Source: Jiangella alba
GTDB lineage: Bacteria; Actinomycetota; Actinomycetes; Jiangellales; Jiangellaceae
NCBI RefSeq assembly: GCF_900106035.1
Contig: NZ_FNUC01000004.1
Location: forward strand, 806,001-870,000
DNA: 64,000 nucleotides
Reading direction: 5' to 3'
A model generated the notes under the pieces. It was given only the letters and a program-made list of their open reading frames with translations, searched no databases and was not told where the DNA came from. The translations under genes and the position numbers were made by a program. Shown here piece by piece: positions 33,167 to 41,901 of the stretch; the first letter of the stretch is position 1, and each line of letters begins with the position of its first letter.

Positions 33167-34045
33167 ATGACGCCCACCATCCCGGACTTCGAGTACCGGC
33201 GGGTGCCTGGAGACGGCGACGTCGCGCTCAATGTCGCCGTCGGCGGCAGCGGCCGTCCGGTCGTGCTGCTGCACGGGTTCCCGCAGACCCACCTGATGTG
33301 GCGGCACATCGCCGCCGACCTGGCCGCCGACCACACCGTCATCGTGCCCGACCTGCGCGGCTACGGCAGCAGCGACAAGCCCGGCGCGGACGAGGACGCC
33401 ACCTACGCCAAGCGCACCATGGCCGCCGACGTCGTCGCGCTGGCCGCGCACCTCGGGCACGAACGGTTCGCACTGGCCGGGCACGACCGCGGCGCGCTGG
33501 TGGCGTTCCGCGCCGGCCTGGACCACCCGGACCGCGTGACGCACCTCGCGATCCTCGACGTGCTGCCGACGCTGGACATGTGGGACGTGCTGCACGGCGC
33601 GTCCGCGGCGGTCGCGTTCCACCTCTACCTGATGGCGCAGCCGCCGGGGCTGCCGGAGCGGCTGATCGCCGGGGCGCCGGACGAGTTCTTCGGCTACTTC
33701 CTGGACCAGTGGGGCGCCGATCCGGCCGCGATTCCGGCGGACGTGCGGGCCGAGTACCTGCGGGCCTGCGCGGCGGCCGTCCCGTCGATCGTGGCCGACT
33801 ACCGCGCCTCCGCCGGCATCGACGTCGAACACGACGCGGCGGACAAGGCAGCCGGCCGGCGACTGGCGATGCCGGTGACCGTCGTGCAGCAGGACTGGGG
33901 CGCGGCGCTCGGCTACGACGCGGCCGGGCTCTGGAAGGCCTGGGCGGACGACCTGCGGCACAGCACCACGACGGCCGGGCACTTCATGGCCGAGCAGGAC
34001 CCGGCCGCGGTCGTCGCCGAACTGCGGGCGCTGCTGCGCCGCTAG
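33167..34045 (+). CDS. alpha/beta hydrolase of the haloacetate dehalogenase/epoxide hydrolase group
   Basis: 292 residues. Oxyanion motif HGFPQTHLMW near residue 37 and nucleophile elbow GHDRGALVAFR near 105, with Asp nucleophile and the Arg pair that bind the carboxylate in fluoroacetate dehalogenases; GHFMAEQDP carries the catalytic His. The cap domain between about 135 and 215 is the usual size. GAGGAG precedes the ATG. True substrate unknown. The stop codon TAG is embedded in a CTAG that begins a MITE-like element. Confidence 0.83.
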   Translation: MTPTIPDFEYRRVPGDGDVALNVAVGGSGRPVVLLHGFPQTHLMWRHIAADLAADHTVIVPDLRGYGSSDKPGADEDATYAKRTMAADVVALAAHLGHERFALAGHDRGALVAFRAGLDHPDRVTHLAILDVLPTLDMWDVLHGASAAVAFHLYLMAQPPGLPERLIAGAPDEFFGYFLDQWGADPAAIPADVRAEYLRACAAAVPSIVADYRASAGIDVEHDAADKAAGRRLAMPVTVVQQDWGAALGYDAAGLWKAWADDLRHSTTTAGHFMAEQDPAAVVAELRALLRR

Positions 34046-34207
34046 GGGGTGTCTGACGGATATTGGCGGATGCGGGCGGCGTCCAGGGGCCGGTCCAGCA
34101 AGGCGGAGGAGGAGGTCGATGCGGTGCCATCGAGCGACGACGACAACGCCGCTGGTCGGCGTCTGGGCGTCGATCCGCGCCGCCGAAGATCCGTCAGACA
34201 CCCCTAG
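34042..34207. mobile_element. MITE-like element derived from an IS5-type insertion sequence
   Basis: Flanked on both sides by CTAG. Terminal inverted repeats GGGGTGTCTGACGGAT and ATCCGTCAGACACCC differ only by one G. The 166-bp body, read on the minus strand, gives ARWHRIDLLLRL, which resembles the N-terminus of IS5-like transposases (W-x-R-I-x-x-L-L). CTAG target duplication is typical of that family. The element supplies the stop codon of the hydrolase upstream and sits just before the NIPSNAP gene promoter. Confidence 0.65.
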
Positions 34208-34216
34208 GGTTGTCGG

Positions 34217-34240
34217 TGCCGGGCACTACCGTGCCCGGCA
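34217..34240 (+). promoter_or_regulatory. hairpin overlapping the NIPSNAP start codon
   Basis: TGCCGGGCAC-TACC-GTGCCCGGCA, a perfect 10-bp stem with 4-nt loop whose last base is the A of the ATG at 34240. It would bury the ribosome landing site in RNA or serve as an operator in DNA. No separate Shine-Dalgarno is visible. Confidence 0.5.
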
Positions 34241-34956
34241 TGACGCCCGACCTGTGCTGCCCCCTCGTCGAGCTGCGGCAGTACACCGTGCACGCCGACC
34301 GCCGCGACGACCTCGTCACGCTGTTCGACCGCGAGTTCGTCGAGACGCAGGAGGTACTCGGCGCCCGGCTGATCGGCCAGTTCCGCGACCTCGACGCGCC
34401 CGGACGGTTCGTCTGGATGCGTGGCTTCGCCGACATGGCCACGCGGCACGAGGCGCTCACGGCGTTCTACTACGGCCCGGTGTGGGCCCGGCACGGTGCG
34501 GCCGCCAACGTCACCATGATCGACTCCGACGACGTCCACCTGCTGCACCCCGTCGACGCCGGGTCGGGCTTCCCACTCCCCGGCGTCGGCGGCGCCGTCG
34601 TCCGGCCGCCCGCCGCCGAGACGTCCGCGCTCGTGGGCGTCGAGATCTACCCCGTCGCCGGCGACCTCCGCGAGTTCGCCGAGTTCTTCACCGCCGAGGC
34701 CGAGCCCGCGCTGGGCGCCGCCCCGGTGGCTCGGCTCGAGACCGACCCGTCGCCCAACACCTTCCCGGCACTGCCCGTGCACGACGACGCCCGCGTGTTC
34801 GTGTGGGTGGCGCGCTTCCCCGACGCCGACGCCCACGCGGCGCACCGGGCCGGGTGGGACGAGCGGCCCGGCCTGCGCGCCGAGCTCCGGCGACGGCTGT
34901 CCGGGCCGCCCGCCGTGCTGCGGCTGGCGCCCACCGCGCGGTCGCTGCTGCGCTGA
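34240..34956 (+). CDS. NIPSNAP-family protein
   Basis: 238 residues, two ferredoxin-like halves. VELRQYTVHADRRDDLVTLF at the N-terminus and the FVWMRGFADMATRHEALTAF segment are typical NIPSNAP motifs; the second half repeats this with VGVEIYPVAGDLREFAEFF and FVWVARFPDADAHAAH. Function of bacterial NIPSNAP proteins is poorly known; they resemble antibiotic biosynthesis monooxygenase-like folds. ATG 34240 is the only suitable start and overlaps the hairpin. Separated from the hydrolase by the MITE-like element, so probably its own transcript. Confidence 0.8.
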   Translation: MTPDLCCPLVELRQYTVHADRRDDLVTLFDREFVETQEVLGARLIGQFRDLDAPGRFVWMRGFADMATRHEALTAFYYGPVWARHGAAANVTMIDSDDVHLLHPVDAGSGFPLPGVGGAVVRPPAAETSALVGVEIYPVAGDLREFAEFFTAEAEPALGAAPVARLETDPSPNTFPALPVHDDARVFVWVARFPDADAHAAHRAGWDERPGLRAELRRRLSGPPAVLRLAPTARSLLR

Positions 34957-35092
34957 CCTCCGTTTGGACCAGTTGCCGCCCCCGCAGCTACAAAAGCCCG
35001 TGGCCTGCGGCATCGCCGCGGATGTCGGCCCCGCCACTGGTCTACTCGGGCTTCCCCGATGCCCTGGTGCCGTCCAGCGGCACGGACTATAA

Positions 35093-35104
35093 AGGTGCGC
35101 ACCT
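35093..35104. promoter_or_regulatory. promoter and palindromic operator AGGTGCGCACCT before the amino-sugar operon
   Basis: A 12-bp perfect palindrome 25 nt before the GntR start, immediately after a TATAAA hexamer (35088-35093) that can serve as a -10 box. A half-site ACTGGTCTA at 35036-35044 resembles one arm of the DasR consensus but lacks the second arm. Autoregulation by the first gene is the likely use. Confidence 0.5.
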
Positions 35105-35129
35105 CACCTCATGTCGAGGAGCTCACACC

Positions 35130-35891
35130 ATGGCGAACGACGGCTTCGGGTCCGCGACCGGCAAGGTCGCGCAGGTACGCGGTCGCCTGCTGGAGCTCAT
35201 CGACCACGGCGACGAGGGTGTCGCACTCCCGTCGGAGCGCCGGCTGGCGCACGACTGGGGCGTGGCCCGCATGACCCTGCGGCGGGCCCTCGACGACCTG
35301 GCGACGGCCGGGCTCGTCGTACGCGAGCACGGCCGGGGCAACTTCGTCGCGCGACCGAAGTTGACCCGCCGCCTCGCGATGACCTCGTTCTCCCAGGAGA
35401 TGCGCAACCGCGGACTGGTGCCGGGCAGCGTGACGCTGGAGTTCCGGCGGCTGCCGGCCGGTCCGCGCCAGGCCCGGACGCTGCGCATCCCCGTCAACAC
35501 GACGATCGTCCGGTTCACCCGGCTCCGCACCGCCGACGGCGACCCCATCGGCGTGGAGACCACCTGGGTGGCCGACGACGTCGTGCCGGATCTGACGCCG
35601 GCGGACCTCGACGGGTCCTGGTACGACCTGCTCGCGGACCGCTACGGCATCCCGATCCTGACCGGCCGCACCACCATCGAGCCGACCCTGCTCGACGAAC
35701 GGATCGCCGCCGTGCTGCACACGGACCCGGGACGACCTGCGTTCCAGCTCGACGTCGTCACGTTCGGCCCGAACGGGCGGGTCGTCGAGTGCGGCACCGA
35801 CCTGTTCCGCGGCGACCGGTTCCAGTTGACCGCCGAGCTCCGGCCGGTGCCCGCCCCGGCGCTGCGCAGGCACGCCCGGCGTTCCGCCTGA
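35130..35891 (+). CDS. GntR/HutC-family regulator of the amino-sugar operon
   Basis: 253 residues. The winged HTH has LPSERRLAHDWGVARMTLRRAL at about 36-57 and VVREHGRGNFVARP, and the UTRA (HutC) effector domain begins near 90 with MTSFSQEMRNRGLVPGSV and ends with VTFGPNGRVVECGTDLFRGDRFQLT. UTRA regulators of this group, such as DasR and NagR, bind phosphorylated amino sugars. It heads the operon and is followed after 46 nt by the binding protein gene. The GAGGAG site precedes the ATG. Confidence 0.88.
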   Translation: MANDGFGSATGKVAQVRGRLLELIDHGDEGVALPSERRLAHDWGVARMTLRRALDDLATAGLVVREHGRGNFVARPKLTRRLAMTSFSQEMRNRGLVPGSVTLEFRRLPAGPRQARTLRIPVNTTIVRFTRLRTADGDPIGVETTWVADDVVPDLTPADLDGSWYDLLADRYGIPILTGRTTIEPTLLDERIAAVLHTDPGRPAFQLDVVTFGPNGRVVECGTDLFRGDRFQLTAELRPVPAPALRRHARRSA

Positions 35892-35899
35892 CCTTCCGC

Positions 35900-35917
35900 T
35901 CCGCCCGTCCGGGCGGA
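35900..35917 (+). terminator. short hairpin between regulator and binding-protein genes
   Basis: TCCGCCCG-TC-CGGGCGGA in the 46-nt gap, only 20 nt before the binding-protein start. It may be a processing/attenuation hairpin that sets different expression of regulator and transporter; too short a loop for a confident terminator. Confidence 0.35.
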
Positions 35918-35937
35918 CCGACGAAAGCGAGCAACCC

Positions 35938-37233
35938 ATGAGCGTACGAGCGCGCGCCCGCGTGGTGCTGATCCCGGCCGCGGCCGTGCTGGCGGTCGCC
36001 GCCGCCTGCGGTTCCGACGGCGGGTCGACCGGCGGCGGCGACACCATCGAGCTGACCTACTGGACGCACACCCACCCGCCGATGACGGAGCTGAACGAGC
36101 AGCTGATCGCCGAGTACGAAGAGGCGAACCCGAACGTCGACATCACCTACGAGACCATCCCGAACAACGACTTCGGCACCAAGATGCTGACGTCGCTGAG
36201 CAACGGGTCCGGTCCGGACATCATCAACATGGACGACAGCGCGCTGCGCGGCGAGTACATCCCGAAGGAGCTGCTGGCGCCGATCGACCCGGCCGCGTTC
36301 GGGGTCGAGTCCGCCGAGGAGCTGGAGGCGCTCTACGTCGACGGCACGCTCGACGGCGCGAAGGGCGACGACGGCACCCTCTACGGCGTCCCCAGCGAGT
36401 TCAACGCCACCGCGTTCGCCATCAACACCCAGCACTTCGCCGACGCCGGCCTCGACCCGGCGAGCCCGCCGCAGACCTGGGACGACGTGTCCGAGTACGG
36501 CCAGCAGCTGGTCGCGGCCGGACACGAGGGCTTCAACTTCGTCTACCTGCACTCCGGCTGGTACACCCAGCAGCTGCAGACGTTGCTGAACGAGACCGGC
36601 GGCTCGATCCTCAACGAGGACGGCACCGGCTCGGCGCTCACCGAACCCGAGTCGGTCGAGGCGCTGCAGATCTGGCACGACCTCATCCGCGAAGACCAGG
36701 TCGGCAACGCCGACACCGCCTCGCGCGAGGCGACGTCGCCGTTCGAGGACTTCGCCTCCGGCCGCCGCTCGATGACGATGATCTACCCGTGGGCGGTCGA
36801 GCAGATCGCGCAGGACAACCCCGACACGTTCGAGAACCTGGCGGTCGTCCCGCTCCCGCAGGTGGACCCGGCGAACCCGTCCGGACGCTGGTACGGCTAC
36901 TACTTCGCGGTGAACAAGGCCTCCGAGCAGCAGGAGGAGGCGTGGAAGTTCATCGAGTACATGACGTCGCAGCACGAGCGCTGGCTCACCGACGTCAACT
37001 TCGTCCAGCCGTTGCAGGGCTGGGAGCAGTCCGAGGCGGCGGCGAACATCCCGTTCCTCGACGTGTGGTCGCAGGCCTACCAGCAGGGCAAGTTCGACGA
37101 GGTCGGGCCGCACTGGAGCGAGGTGCAGGACGCGATCAAGGCGGCCGTCGAGCGGTCGGTCTTCGACGGCCAGCCACCGGCGGAGAGCCTCGAGGAAGCC
37201 TCCGAGTCGGTCGACCAGAGCGTCTCGAGCTAG
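35938..37233 (+). CDS. ABC sugar-binding lipoprotein
   Basis: 431 residues. Lipoprotein signal with basic n-region, hydrophobic core and a lipobox ending VAAAC at Cys 24, followed by a flexible Gly/Ser stretch. The remainder is a family 1 solute-binding protein fold: LTYWTHTHPPMTELNEQLI, GVPSEFNATAFAINTQHF, GYYFAVNKASEQQEEAWKFI. It is anchored on the outer membrane face, catching the sugar for the permease pair that follows. No ATPase is encoded in the operon, so a shared MsiK-type ATPase elsewhere is expected. Substrate, from the neighbours, is probably an N-acetylated amino sugar or oligosaccharide. Confidence 0.9.
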   Translation: MSVRARARVVLIPAAAVLAVAAACGSDGGSTGGGDTIELTYWTHTHPPMTELNEQLIAEYEEANPNVDITYETIPNNDFGTKMLTSLSNGSGPDIINMDDSALRGEYIPKELLAPIDPAAFGVESAEELEALYVDGTLDGAKGDDGTLYGVPSEFNATAFAINTQHFADAGLDPASPPQTWDDVSEYGQQLVAAGHEGFNFVYLHSGWYTQQLQTLLNETGGSILNEDGTGSALTEPESVEALQIWHDLIREDQVGNADTASREATSPFEDFASGRRSMTMIYPWAVEQIAQDNPDTFENLAVVPLPQVDPANPSGRWYGYYFAVNKASEQQEEAWKFIEYMTSQHERWLTDVNFVQPLQGWEQSEAAANIPFLDVWSQAYQQGKFDEVGPHWSEVQDAIKAAVERSVFDGQPPAESLEEASESVDQSVSS

Positions 37234-37237
37234 GCGC

Positions 37238-38152
37238 ATGGCGGTAACCCGAACCGCACCGGACCGGGCCCGCGGCGCGCGGGCCCGGCCCGCGGGCCCC
37301 GGCCGGTCCGGCTGGCGGCGCCGCCGCGACGCCGTCGGGCTGGTGTTCGCGCTGCCGGCGCTGGCCCTGTTCGCGGCGTTCGCGATCTACCCGATGCTGC
37401 GGGTGTTCCAGCTCAGCCTCTACGACTACAACCTGACCAGCACGCCGGTCTGGGTGGGACTGGACAACTTCCGCTTCCTGTTCGGCGACGAGCGCTTCCT
37501 CGCCTCGCTGGGCGCGTCGCTGTTCTTCGTCGTGGTCACGTACGGGCCGGCGGTGCTGCTGGCGCTGGTGCTGGCGCTCGGCCTGAACACCCGCATGCGC
37601 GGCAGCGCGTTCGTCCGGCTGCTGTACTTCGCGCCGGTCGCGACGTCCTGGGTGGCGGTGTCGGTGATCTGGCGCCTGGTGCTGCAACCGGAGGGCCTGC
37701 TCAACCAGACGCTGAACACCGACATCCCGTGGCTGACGTCGTCGACGTGGGCCAAGTGGGCCATCGCGATCGCGGCGATCTGGAAGGAGGTCGGCTTCTT
37801 CCTCATCATCTTCCTGGCCGGGCTGCAGAACATCCCGAAGGACCTGCAGGAGGCGGCCGCCCTGGACGGCGCCGGGTCGCTGCGCCGGCTGCGCTACGTC
37901 ACGCTGCCACTGCTCAAGCCGATCACCGTCGTCGTGCTGGTGATGGCGGTGATCCGCGGCTTCCAGTCGTTCAGCCCGCAGGTGGTGCTCACCGGCGGCA
38001 GCTTCGGTACCGAGGTGATCAACCTGTTCGTGTACAAGACGGCCTTCGCCAGCGCCCGCATGGGCCGCGCCTCCGCCGTCGCCGTCCTCATGTTCGTGCT
38101 GCTGCTGATGGTGACGTTCGTGCAGCTCCGGGCGCTGCGGAGGTCCGCATGA
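37238..38152 (+). CDS. ABC sugar permease, MalF-like
   Basis: 304 residues, six membrane helices after a basic N-terminus of about 25 residues. The EAA loop is present as LQEAAALDGAGSLRRLRYV near 205-225, the contact with the ATPase. It starts 4 nt after the binding-protein stop and overlaps the second permease in an ATGA. Confidence 0.9.
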   Translation: MAVTRTAPDRARGARARPAGPGRSGWRRRRDAVGLVFALPALALFAAFAIYPMLRVFQLSLYDYNLTSTPVWVGLDNFRFLFGDERFLASLGASLFFVVVTYGPAVLLALVLALGLNTRMRGSAFVRLLYFAPVATSWVAVSVIWRLVLQPEGLLNQTLNTDIPWLTSSTWAKWAIAIAAIWKEVGFFLIIFLAGLQNIPKDLQEAAALDGAGSLRRLRYVTLPLLKPITVVVLVMAVIRGFQSFSPQVVLTGGSFGTEVINLFVYKTAFASARMGRASAVAVLMFVLLLMVTFVQLRALRRSA

Positions 38153-39006
38153 GCGCCGGGGTGATGGTCGTCTCGCGCAAGCGGAGGCCGGTCGGCAAGG
38201 TCGTCGTGTTCGTGCTGCTGCTGGCCGGCGGCCTGGTGTTCGCGTCGGTGTTCGTCTACGCGGCGCTGTCGGCGGTGAAACCGGCCGACGAGGTGCTGGC
38301 CAGCCCCATGCGCTGGCTGCCGACGCAGTGGCTGTGGGGCAACTTCACGCTGCCGTTCGAGCAGGCGCCGTTCGCGCGGTACTACCTCAACAGCACCGTC
38401 GTGGGCGTCTCGGTGACGCTGCTCAACGTCGTCACCTGCACGCTGGCCGGGTACAGCTTCTCGAAGTTCGCCTACCGCGGGCGCAACCTGCTGTTCTTCG
38501 TCGTGCTGGCGACGCTGATGGTGCCGCTCGAGGTCATCTACGTGCCGCTGTACGCGCTGGTGTTCGACCTCGGCTGGGTCAACAGCTTCGCCGGCCTGAT
38601 CATCCCGTCGGCCACCAGCGCCTTCGGGATCTTCCTCATGCGCCAGAGCATCGACGGGCTGCCGGACGAGCTGCTGGAGGCGGCGCGCATCGACGGCGCC
38701 GGCGAGCTGCGCATCCTGTGGAACGTCGTCACGCCGATGATGGCCTCGCCGATGGCCGCGCTGGCGCTGTTCATCTTCATGACCAACTGGGACAGCCATC
38801 TGTGGCCGCTGCTGGTCGGCAACGACGCCGACCACCAGACGTTGCCGGTCGGGCTGGCCGCGATGCAGGCCAACAACCTCGGCTCCGGCGGCCTCCCGAT
38901 GATGATGGCGGCGGCGCTGCTGGCGCTGCTGCCGACATTGCTGCTGTTCCTCGTCCTCCAACGCAAGTTCGTCGAAGGGATCACGATGACGGCGGGGATC
39001 AAGTGA
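38149..39006 (+). CDS. ABC sugar permease, MalG-like
   Basis: 285 residues, six helices. The EAA loop reads LLEAARIDGAGELRILWNVV near 178-197. It follows MalF in an ATGA overlap and is itself overlapped by the kinase gene (GTGA). The C-terminal QRKFVEGITMTAGIK is the standard ending for this family. Confidence 0.9.
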   Translation: MSAGVMVVSRKRRPVGKVVVFVLLLAGGLVFASVFVYAALSAVKPADEVLASPMRWLPTQWLWGNFTLPFEQAPFARYYLNSTVVGVSVTLLNVVTCTLAGYSFSKFAYRGRNLLFFVVLATLMVPLEVIYVPLYALVFDLGWVNSFAGLIIPSATSAFGIFLMRQSIDGLPDELLEAARIDGAGELRILWNVVTPMMASPMAALALFIFMTNWDSHLWPLLVGNDADHQTLPVGLAAMQANNLGSGGLPMMMAAALLALLPTLLLFLVLQRKFVEGITMTAGIK

Positions 39007-39950
39007 GCCTGGAGCTGGCCGTCGACGGCGGGCAGACGAATCTGCGGATGGCGTTGGTGCGCGACGGTGTCGTCGTCGAGATCACGCACGCCGGCGGGTT
39101 CGCCTACAGCGCCGAGACGGACCTGCTGGACAGCGTCGCCAACGCGGTGACGGAGGCGTACGAAGGGCTCGGGTCACCGCCCGGGGTGCAGCGGGTCTGC
39201 CTCGGCCTGACGGCGGCGCCGCTGCAGCCGGACCGGCGCCGCCGGCTGGCGGCACGCATCCACGATCGCCTCGGCGACCCGGAGGTGTGGCTCGGCCCGG
39301 ACATGGTGACGGCGCACGCCGGGGCGCTCGGGGGCGCCCCCGGGGTGGTCACGACGGCCGGCACCGGCGTCGTCTGCCTGGGCATCGACGCCGACGGCGG
39401 GACGCACCAGGGCGACGGCCACGGCTACCTGCTGGGCGACTCCGGCAGCGGCTTCTCCATCGGGCGGGCGGCGCTGCGGGCGGTGCTGTCCGCCCGGGAC
39501 GGCCGCGGCCCGGCGACCGCGCTGACCGAGGCCGCACAGGACGCACTGGGCGACCTCGCCGGGCTGTCGCAGCGCATCTACACCTCGCCGGCGCCGGTGC
39601 GGATGGTCGCGCGGTGCACGCCGTGGGTGGCCGCGGTGGCCCGGGCCGGCGACCCGGTGGCCCGGGGCATCTGGGCCGACGCCGTCGACGGCCTGGTCGC
39701 GACGACGGCGGCCGTGCTGGCCCGCTCGTTCCCCACCACGACGCGGGTGCCGGTGTCCTACGCCGGTGGCCTGTTCGCCATGGACGACCTCGTGCGCCAG
39801 CCGTTCACCGACGCCATCCGGGCCCGCTGCCCCGGTGTCGAGGTGCGCGAGCCGCTGGGCAACCCGCTCGACGGCGCCGTCCGGTTGCTGGCCGGGCTCG
39901 GCCCCTACGCACCGCTGATGTTGACCGCCGGGAGTGACGCCCATGTCTGA
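39003..39950 (+). CDS. BadF/BcrA-family sugar kinase, probable N-acetylhexosamine kinase
   Basis: 315 residues of the ASKHA fold. Phosphate-1 motif LAVDGGQTNLRMALV, phosphate-2 region VVTTAGTGVVCLG and the GHGYLLGDSGSGFSIGR signature of N-acetylglucosamine kinases are present; adenosine motif YAGGLFAMD near 255. It should phosphorylate the imported GlcNAc or ManNAc in the cytoplasm, feeding NanE which overlaps its end by 8 nt. GTG 39003 is coupled to the permease stop. Confidence 0.83.
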   Translation: MSLELAVDGGQTNLRMALVRDGVVVEITHAGGFAYSAETDLLDSVANAVTEAYEGLGSPPGVQRVCLGLTAAPLQPDRRRRLAARIHDRLGDPEVWLGPDMVTAHAGALGGAPGVVTTAGTGVVCLGIDADGGTHQGDGHGYLLGDSGSGFSIGRAALRAVLSARDGRGPATALTEAAQDALGDLAGLSQRIYTSPAPVRMVARCTPWVAAVARAGDPVARGIWADAVDGLVATTAAVLARSFPTTTRVPVSYAGGLFAMDDLVRQPFTDAIRARCPGVEVREPLGNPLDGAVRLLAGLGPYAPLMLTAGSDAHV

Positions 39951-40611
39951 CGCCGTGTTCCCGTTCCGTTCGATCGTGGTCTCCTGCCAGGCCGCGCCCG
40001 CCAACCCGCTGCACGGTCCCGGCCCGATGACGCTGATGGCGCGGGCCGCGGAGGCCGGCGGCGCGGCCGGCATCCGGGCGAACGGCCCGGCCGACGTCGC
40101 CGCGATCAGCGCGGCGGTCTCGATCCCGGTCCTCGGCATCAACAAGACCGGCGACCGCGACGGCGTCTACATCACGCCGACCTTCGAGGCGGCCGAGGCG
40201 GTGGTGCGGGCCGGCGCGACGGTGGTGGCGCTGGACGGCACGCAACGGCCCCGGCCCGGCGGCGACCTCGCCGAGCTGATCGGCGCCATCCACGACCGCC
40301 TGGGCGTGCCCGTCATGGCCGACGTCGACACGCTCGCCGCGGGCCGGTACGCGCGGGCGGCCGGCGCCGACCTCGTCGGCTCGACGCTGTCCGGCTACAC
40401 CGGCGGGCCGCTGGACGGCGACGGGCCGGACCTCGCCCTCGTCCGAGCGCTGGCGGACGAGCTGGACTGCCCGATCGTCGCCGAGGGCCGGTACTGGACC
40501 CGCGACGACGTGCTGGCCGGGTTCGCCGCGGGCGCGCACACCGTCGTCGTCGGGACCGCGGTCACCAACCCGATGGCGATCACCCGGCGCCTGGTCGAGG
40601 CGGTGCGATGA
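39943..40611 (+). CDS. nanE: N-acylglucosamine-6-phosphate 2-epimerase
   Basis: 222 residues, TIM barrel. IVVSCQAAPANPLHGPGPM at the start, the AGIRANGPADV segment, GINKTGDRDGVYITP with the catalytic Lys, MADVDTLAAGRYA and IVAEGRYWTRDDV are hallmarks of NanE. It converts ManNAc-6-phosphate to GlcNAc-6-phosphate. ATG 39943 is chosen over GTG 39934 because GGGAG then sits at the right distance. It overlaps both neighbours, so it belongs firmly to the operon. Its presence makes ManNAc or sialic acid-derived sugars the likely substrate, although nanA lyase is not here. Confidence 0.9.
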   Translation: MSDAVFPFRSIVVSCQAAPANPLHGPGPMTLMARAAEAGGAAGIRANGPADVAAISAAVSIPVLGINKTGDRDGVYITPTFEAAEAVVRAGATVVALDGTQRPRPGGDLAELIGAIHDRLGVPVMADVDTLAAGRYARAAGADLVGSTLSGYTGGPLDGDGPDLALVRALADELDCPIVAEGRYWTRDDVLAGFAAGAHTVVVGTAVTNPMAITRRLVEAVR

Positions 40612-41897
40612 GGGCCGGTCACGGGTCCGTGCCGCTGCCCGTCCCGGACGGCACGCCGCTGGGCGGATACGCGGCGCGGGTGGCGCCGTCGGACGGAGCG
40701 CTGGCGCCGCTGCGGGTCGACTGCGTGTCGATCGCCGCGGGCGCGGACCGGTTCCTGCTCGTCGTCGCGGAGCTGGCCGGGGTGAACACCGACCTCGTGG
40801 CCGAGATCCGGCGGCGGACTCTGTCGGTGCCCGCCCCTAGGGTGGGCACCCTCCCTGGAGGGGCGGGTCATGCCTACCCCATCGCCGCTCCGGTCGGCGA
40901 CGCGGTGTGGGTCTGCGCCACCCACACCCATTCCGGCCCCGACGTCGGCACGCAGGCCGGCGGCGGCACGACGCCGGCCACCTGGCTGGCGGCCGTCGCC
41001 GCCGCGGCGGCCGAGGCGGCCCGGCTCGCGGTGGCGAACGAGACCGAGTGCGTCGCCGCCCATCACGACGGCGTGCTCGACGGGGTCGGCTCTCGTCGTG
41101 GCGCCGACGACGGCGACCGGCGGGTCCCGGTGGACGTGCTGCGGTTCGGCCCGGCCGGCGCGCCCGCGGGCGTCCTGGCCGTGGTGCCGGTGCATCCGAC
41201 CGTCCTGCCGGCGTCGTCGTCGGTGGTCAGCGGGGACCTCACGGCGTGGATCCGGGACGAGCTCCGCGCCCGGCTCGGCGGGTCGCCGTGGGTGGTCGTC
41301 GCCACCGGAGCGGCCGGCGACGTCAGCACCCGCTGGACCCGCACCGAGCAGACCGCGGGCGAGGGACGGCGGCTGGCCGCGCTGGCGGCGGACCAGCTGG
41401 CCGCGCTCGTCGCGACGCCGGGCCGGGCCTGGAGCGCCGACGACGGGATCGACGCGGCCCGGGCGACGCTGCCGCTGCCGGTTCGCCACGACGACCGCGA
41501 CCGGCTGGCCGGGCTGCGCGCGGAGTTCACCGGCCGGCTGGCCGGGCTGGCCGACGGCGACCCGTCCGGCCGGGCCGCCGTCACCGCGCTGCAGGGCGTC
41601 GAGGCGGCCGCCGGCCGGTCGGGCGCCGCGACGGTGCCGCTGGAGCTGGCCGCGGTCCGGCTCGGCGGGCTGACCTTGCAGGGCATCGGCGGCGAGCCGT
41701 TCCTCTCGCTGCGCGACGTCGCGGCGCCGTCGGTGCTGCTCGGGTACGCCAACGGCTACGCCGGGTACCTGCCCGCCGCCGCGGACTTCGCCACCCCCGG
41801 CTACGAGGTGCTGATCTCACCGTTCCGCCCCGACGCCGCCGAGCGCGCCGCCGGGGTCCTGCACGAACTCGTCCACCGCACCACCCACGGAGGCTGA
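40608..41897 (+). CDS. neutral/alkaline ceramidase-like amidohydrolase in amino-sugar operon
   Basis: 429 residues related to the N-terminal catalytic domain of neutral ceramidases: PLGGYAARV at the start, CATHTHSGPDV with the zinc His pair near 107, GDLTAWIRDEL, VVATGAAGDVS, and the tail GYANGYAGYLPAAADFATPGYEV. It lacks a signal peptide and the C-terminal beta domain, so it acts in the cytoplasm. In this operon it may remove an N-acyl group from an amino sugar, replacing NagA, which is absent; this is inference. The ATG overlaps the nanE stop (ATGA). Confidence 0.75.
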   Translation: MRAGHGSVPLPVPDGTPLGGYAARVAPSDGALAPLRVDCVSIAAGADRFLLVVAELAGVNTDLVAEIRRRTLSVPAPRVGTLPGGAGHAYPIAAPVGDAVWVCATHTHSGPDVGTQAGGGTTPATWLAAVAAAAAEAARLAVANETECVAAHHDGVLDGVGSRRGADDGDRRVPVDVLRFGPAGAPAGVLAVVPVHPTVLPASSSVVSGDLTAWIRDELRARLGGSPWVVVATGAAGDVSTRWTRTEQTAGEGRRLAALAADQLAALVATPGRAWSADDGIDAARATLPLPVRHDDRDRLAGLRAEFTGRLAGLADGDPSGRAAVTALQGVEAAAGRSGAATVPLELAAVRLGGLTLQGIGGEPFLSLRDVAAPSVLLGYANGYAGYLPAAADFATPGYEVLISPFRPDAAERAAGVLHELVHRTTHGG

Positions 41898-41901
41898 CAC
41901 G

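Noticed and set aside
35036-35047. A DasR-type operator upstream of the amino-sugar operon
   Set aside because: Only one half-site (ACTGGTCTA) matches; the second half reads CTCGGGCT instead of GACCA, so this is kept only as a weak hint.
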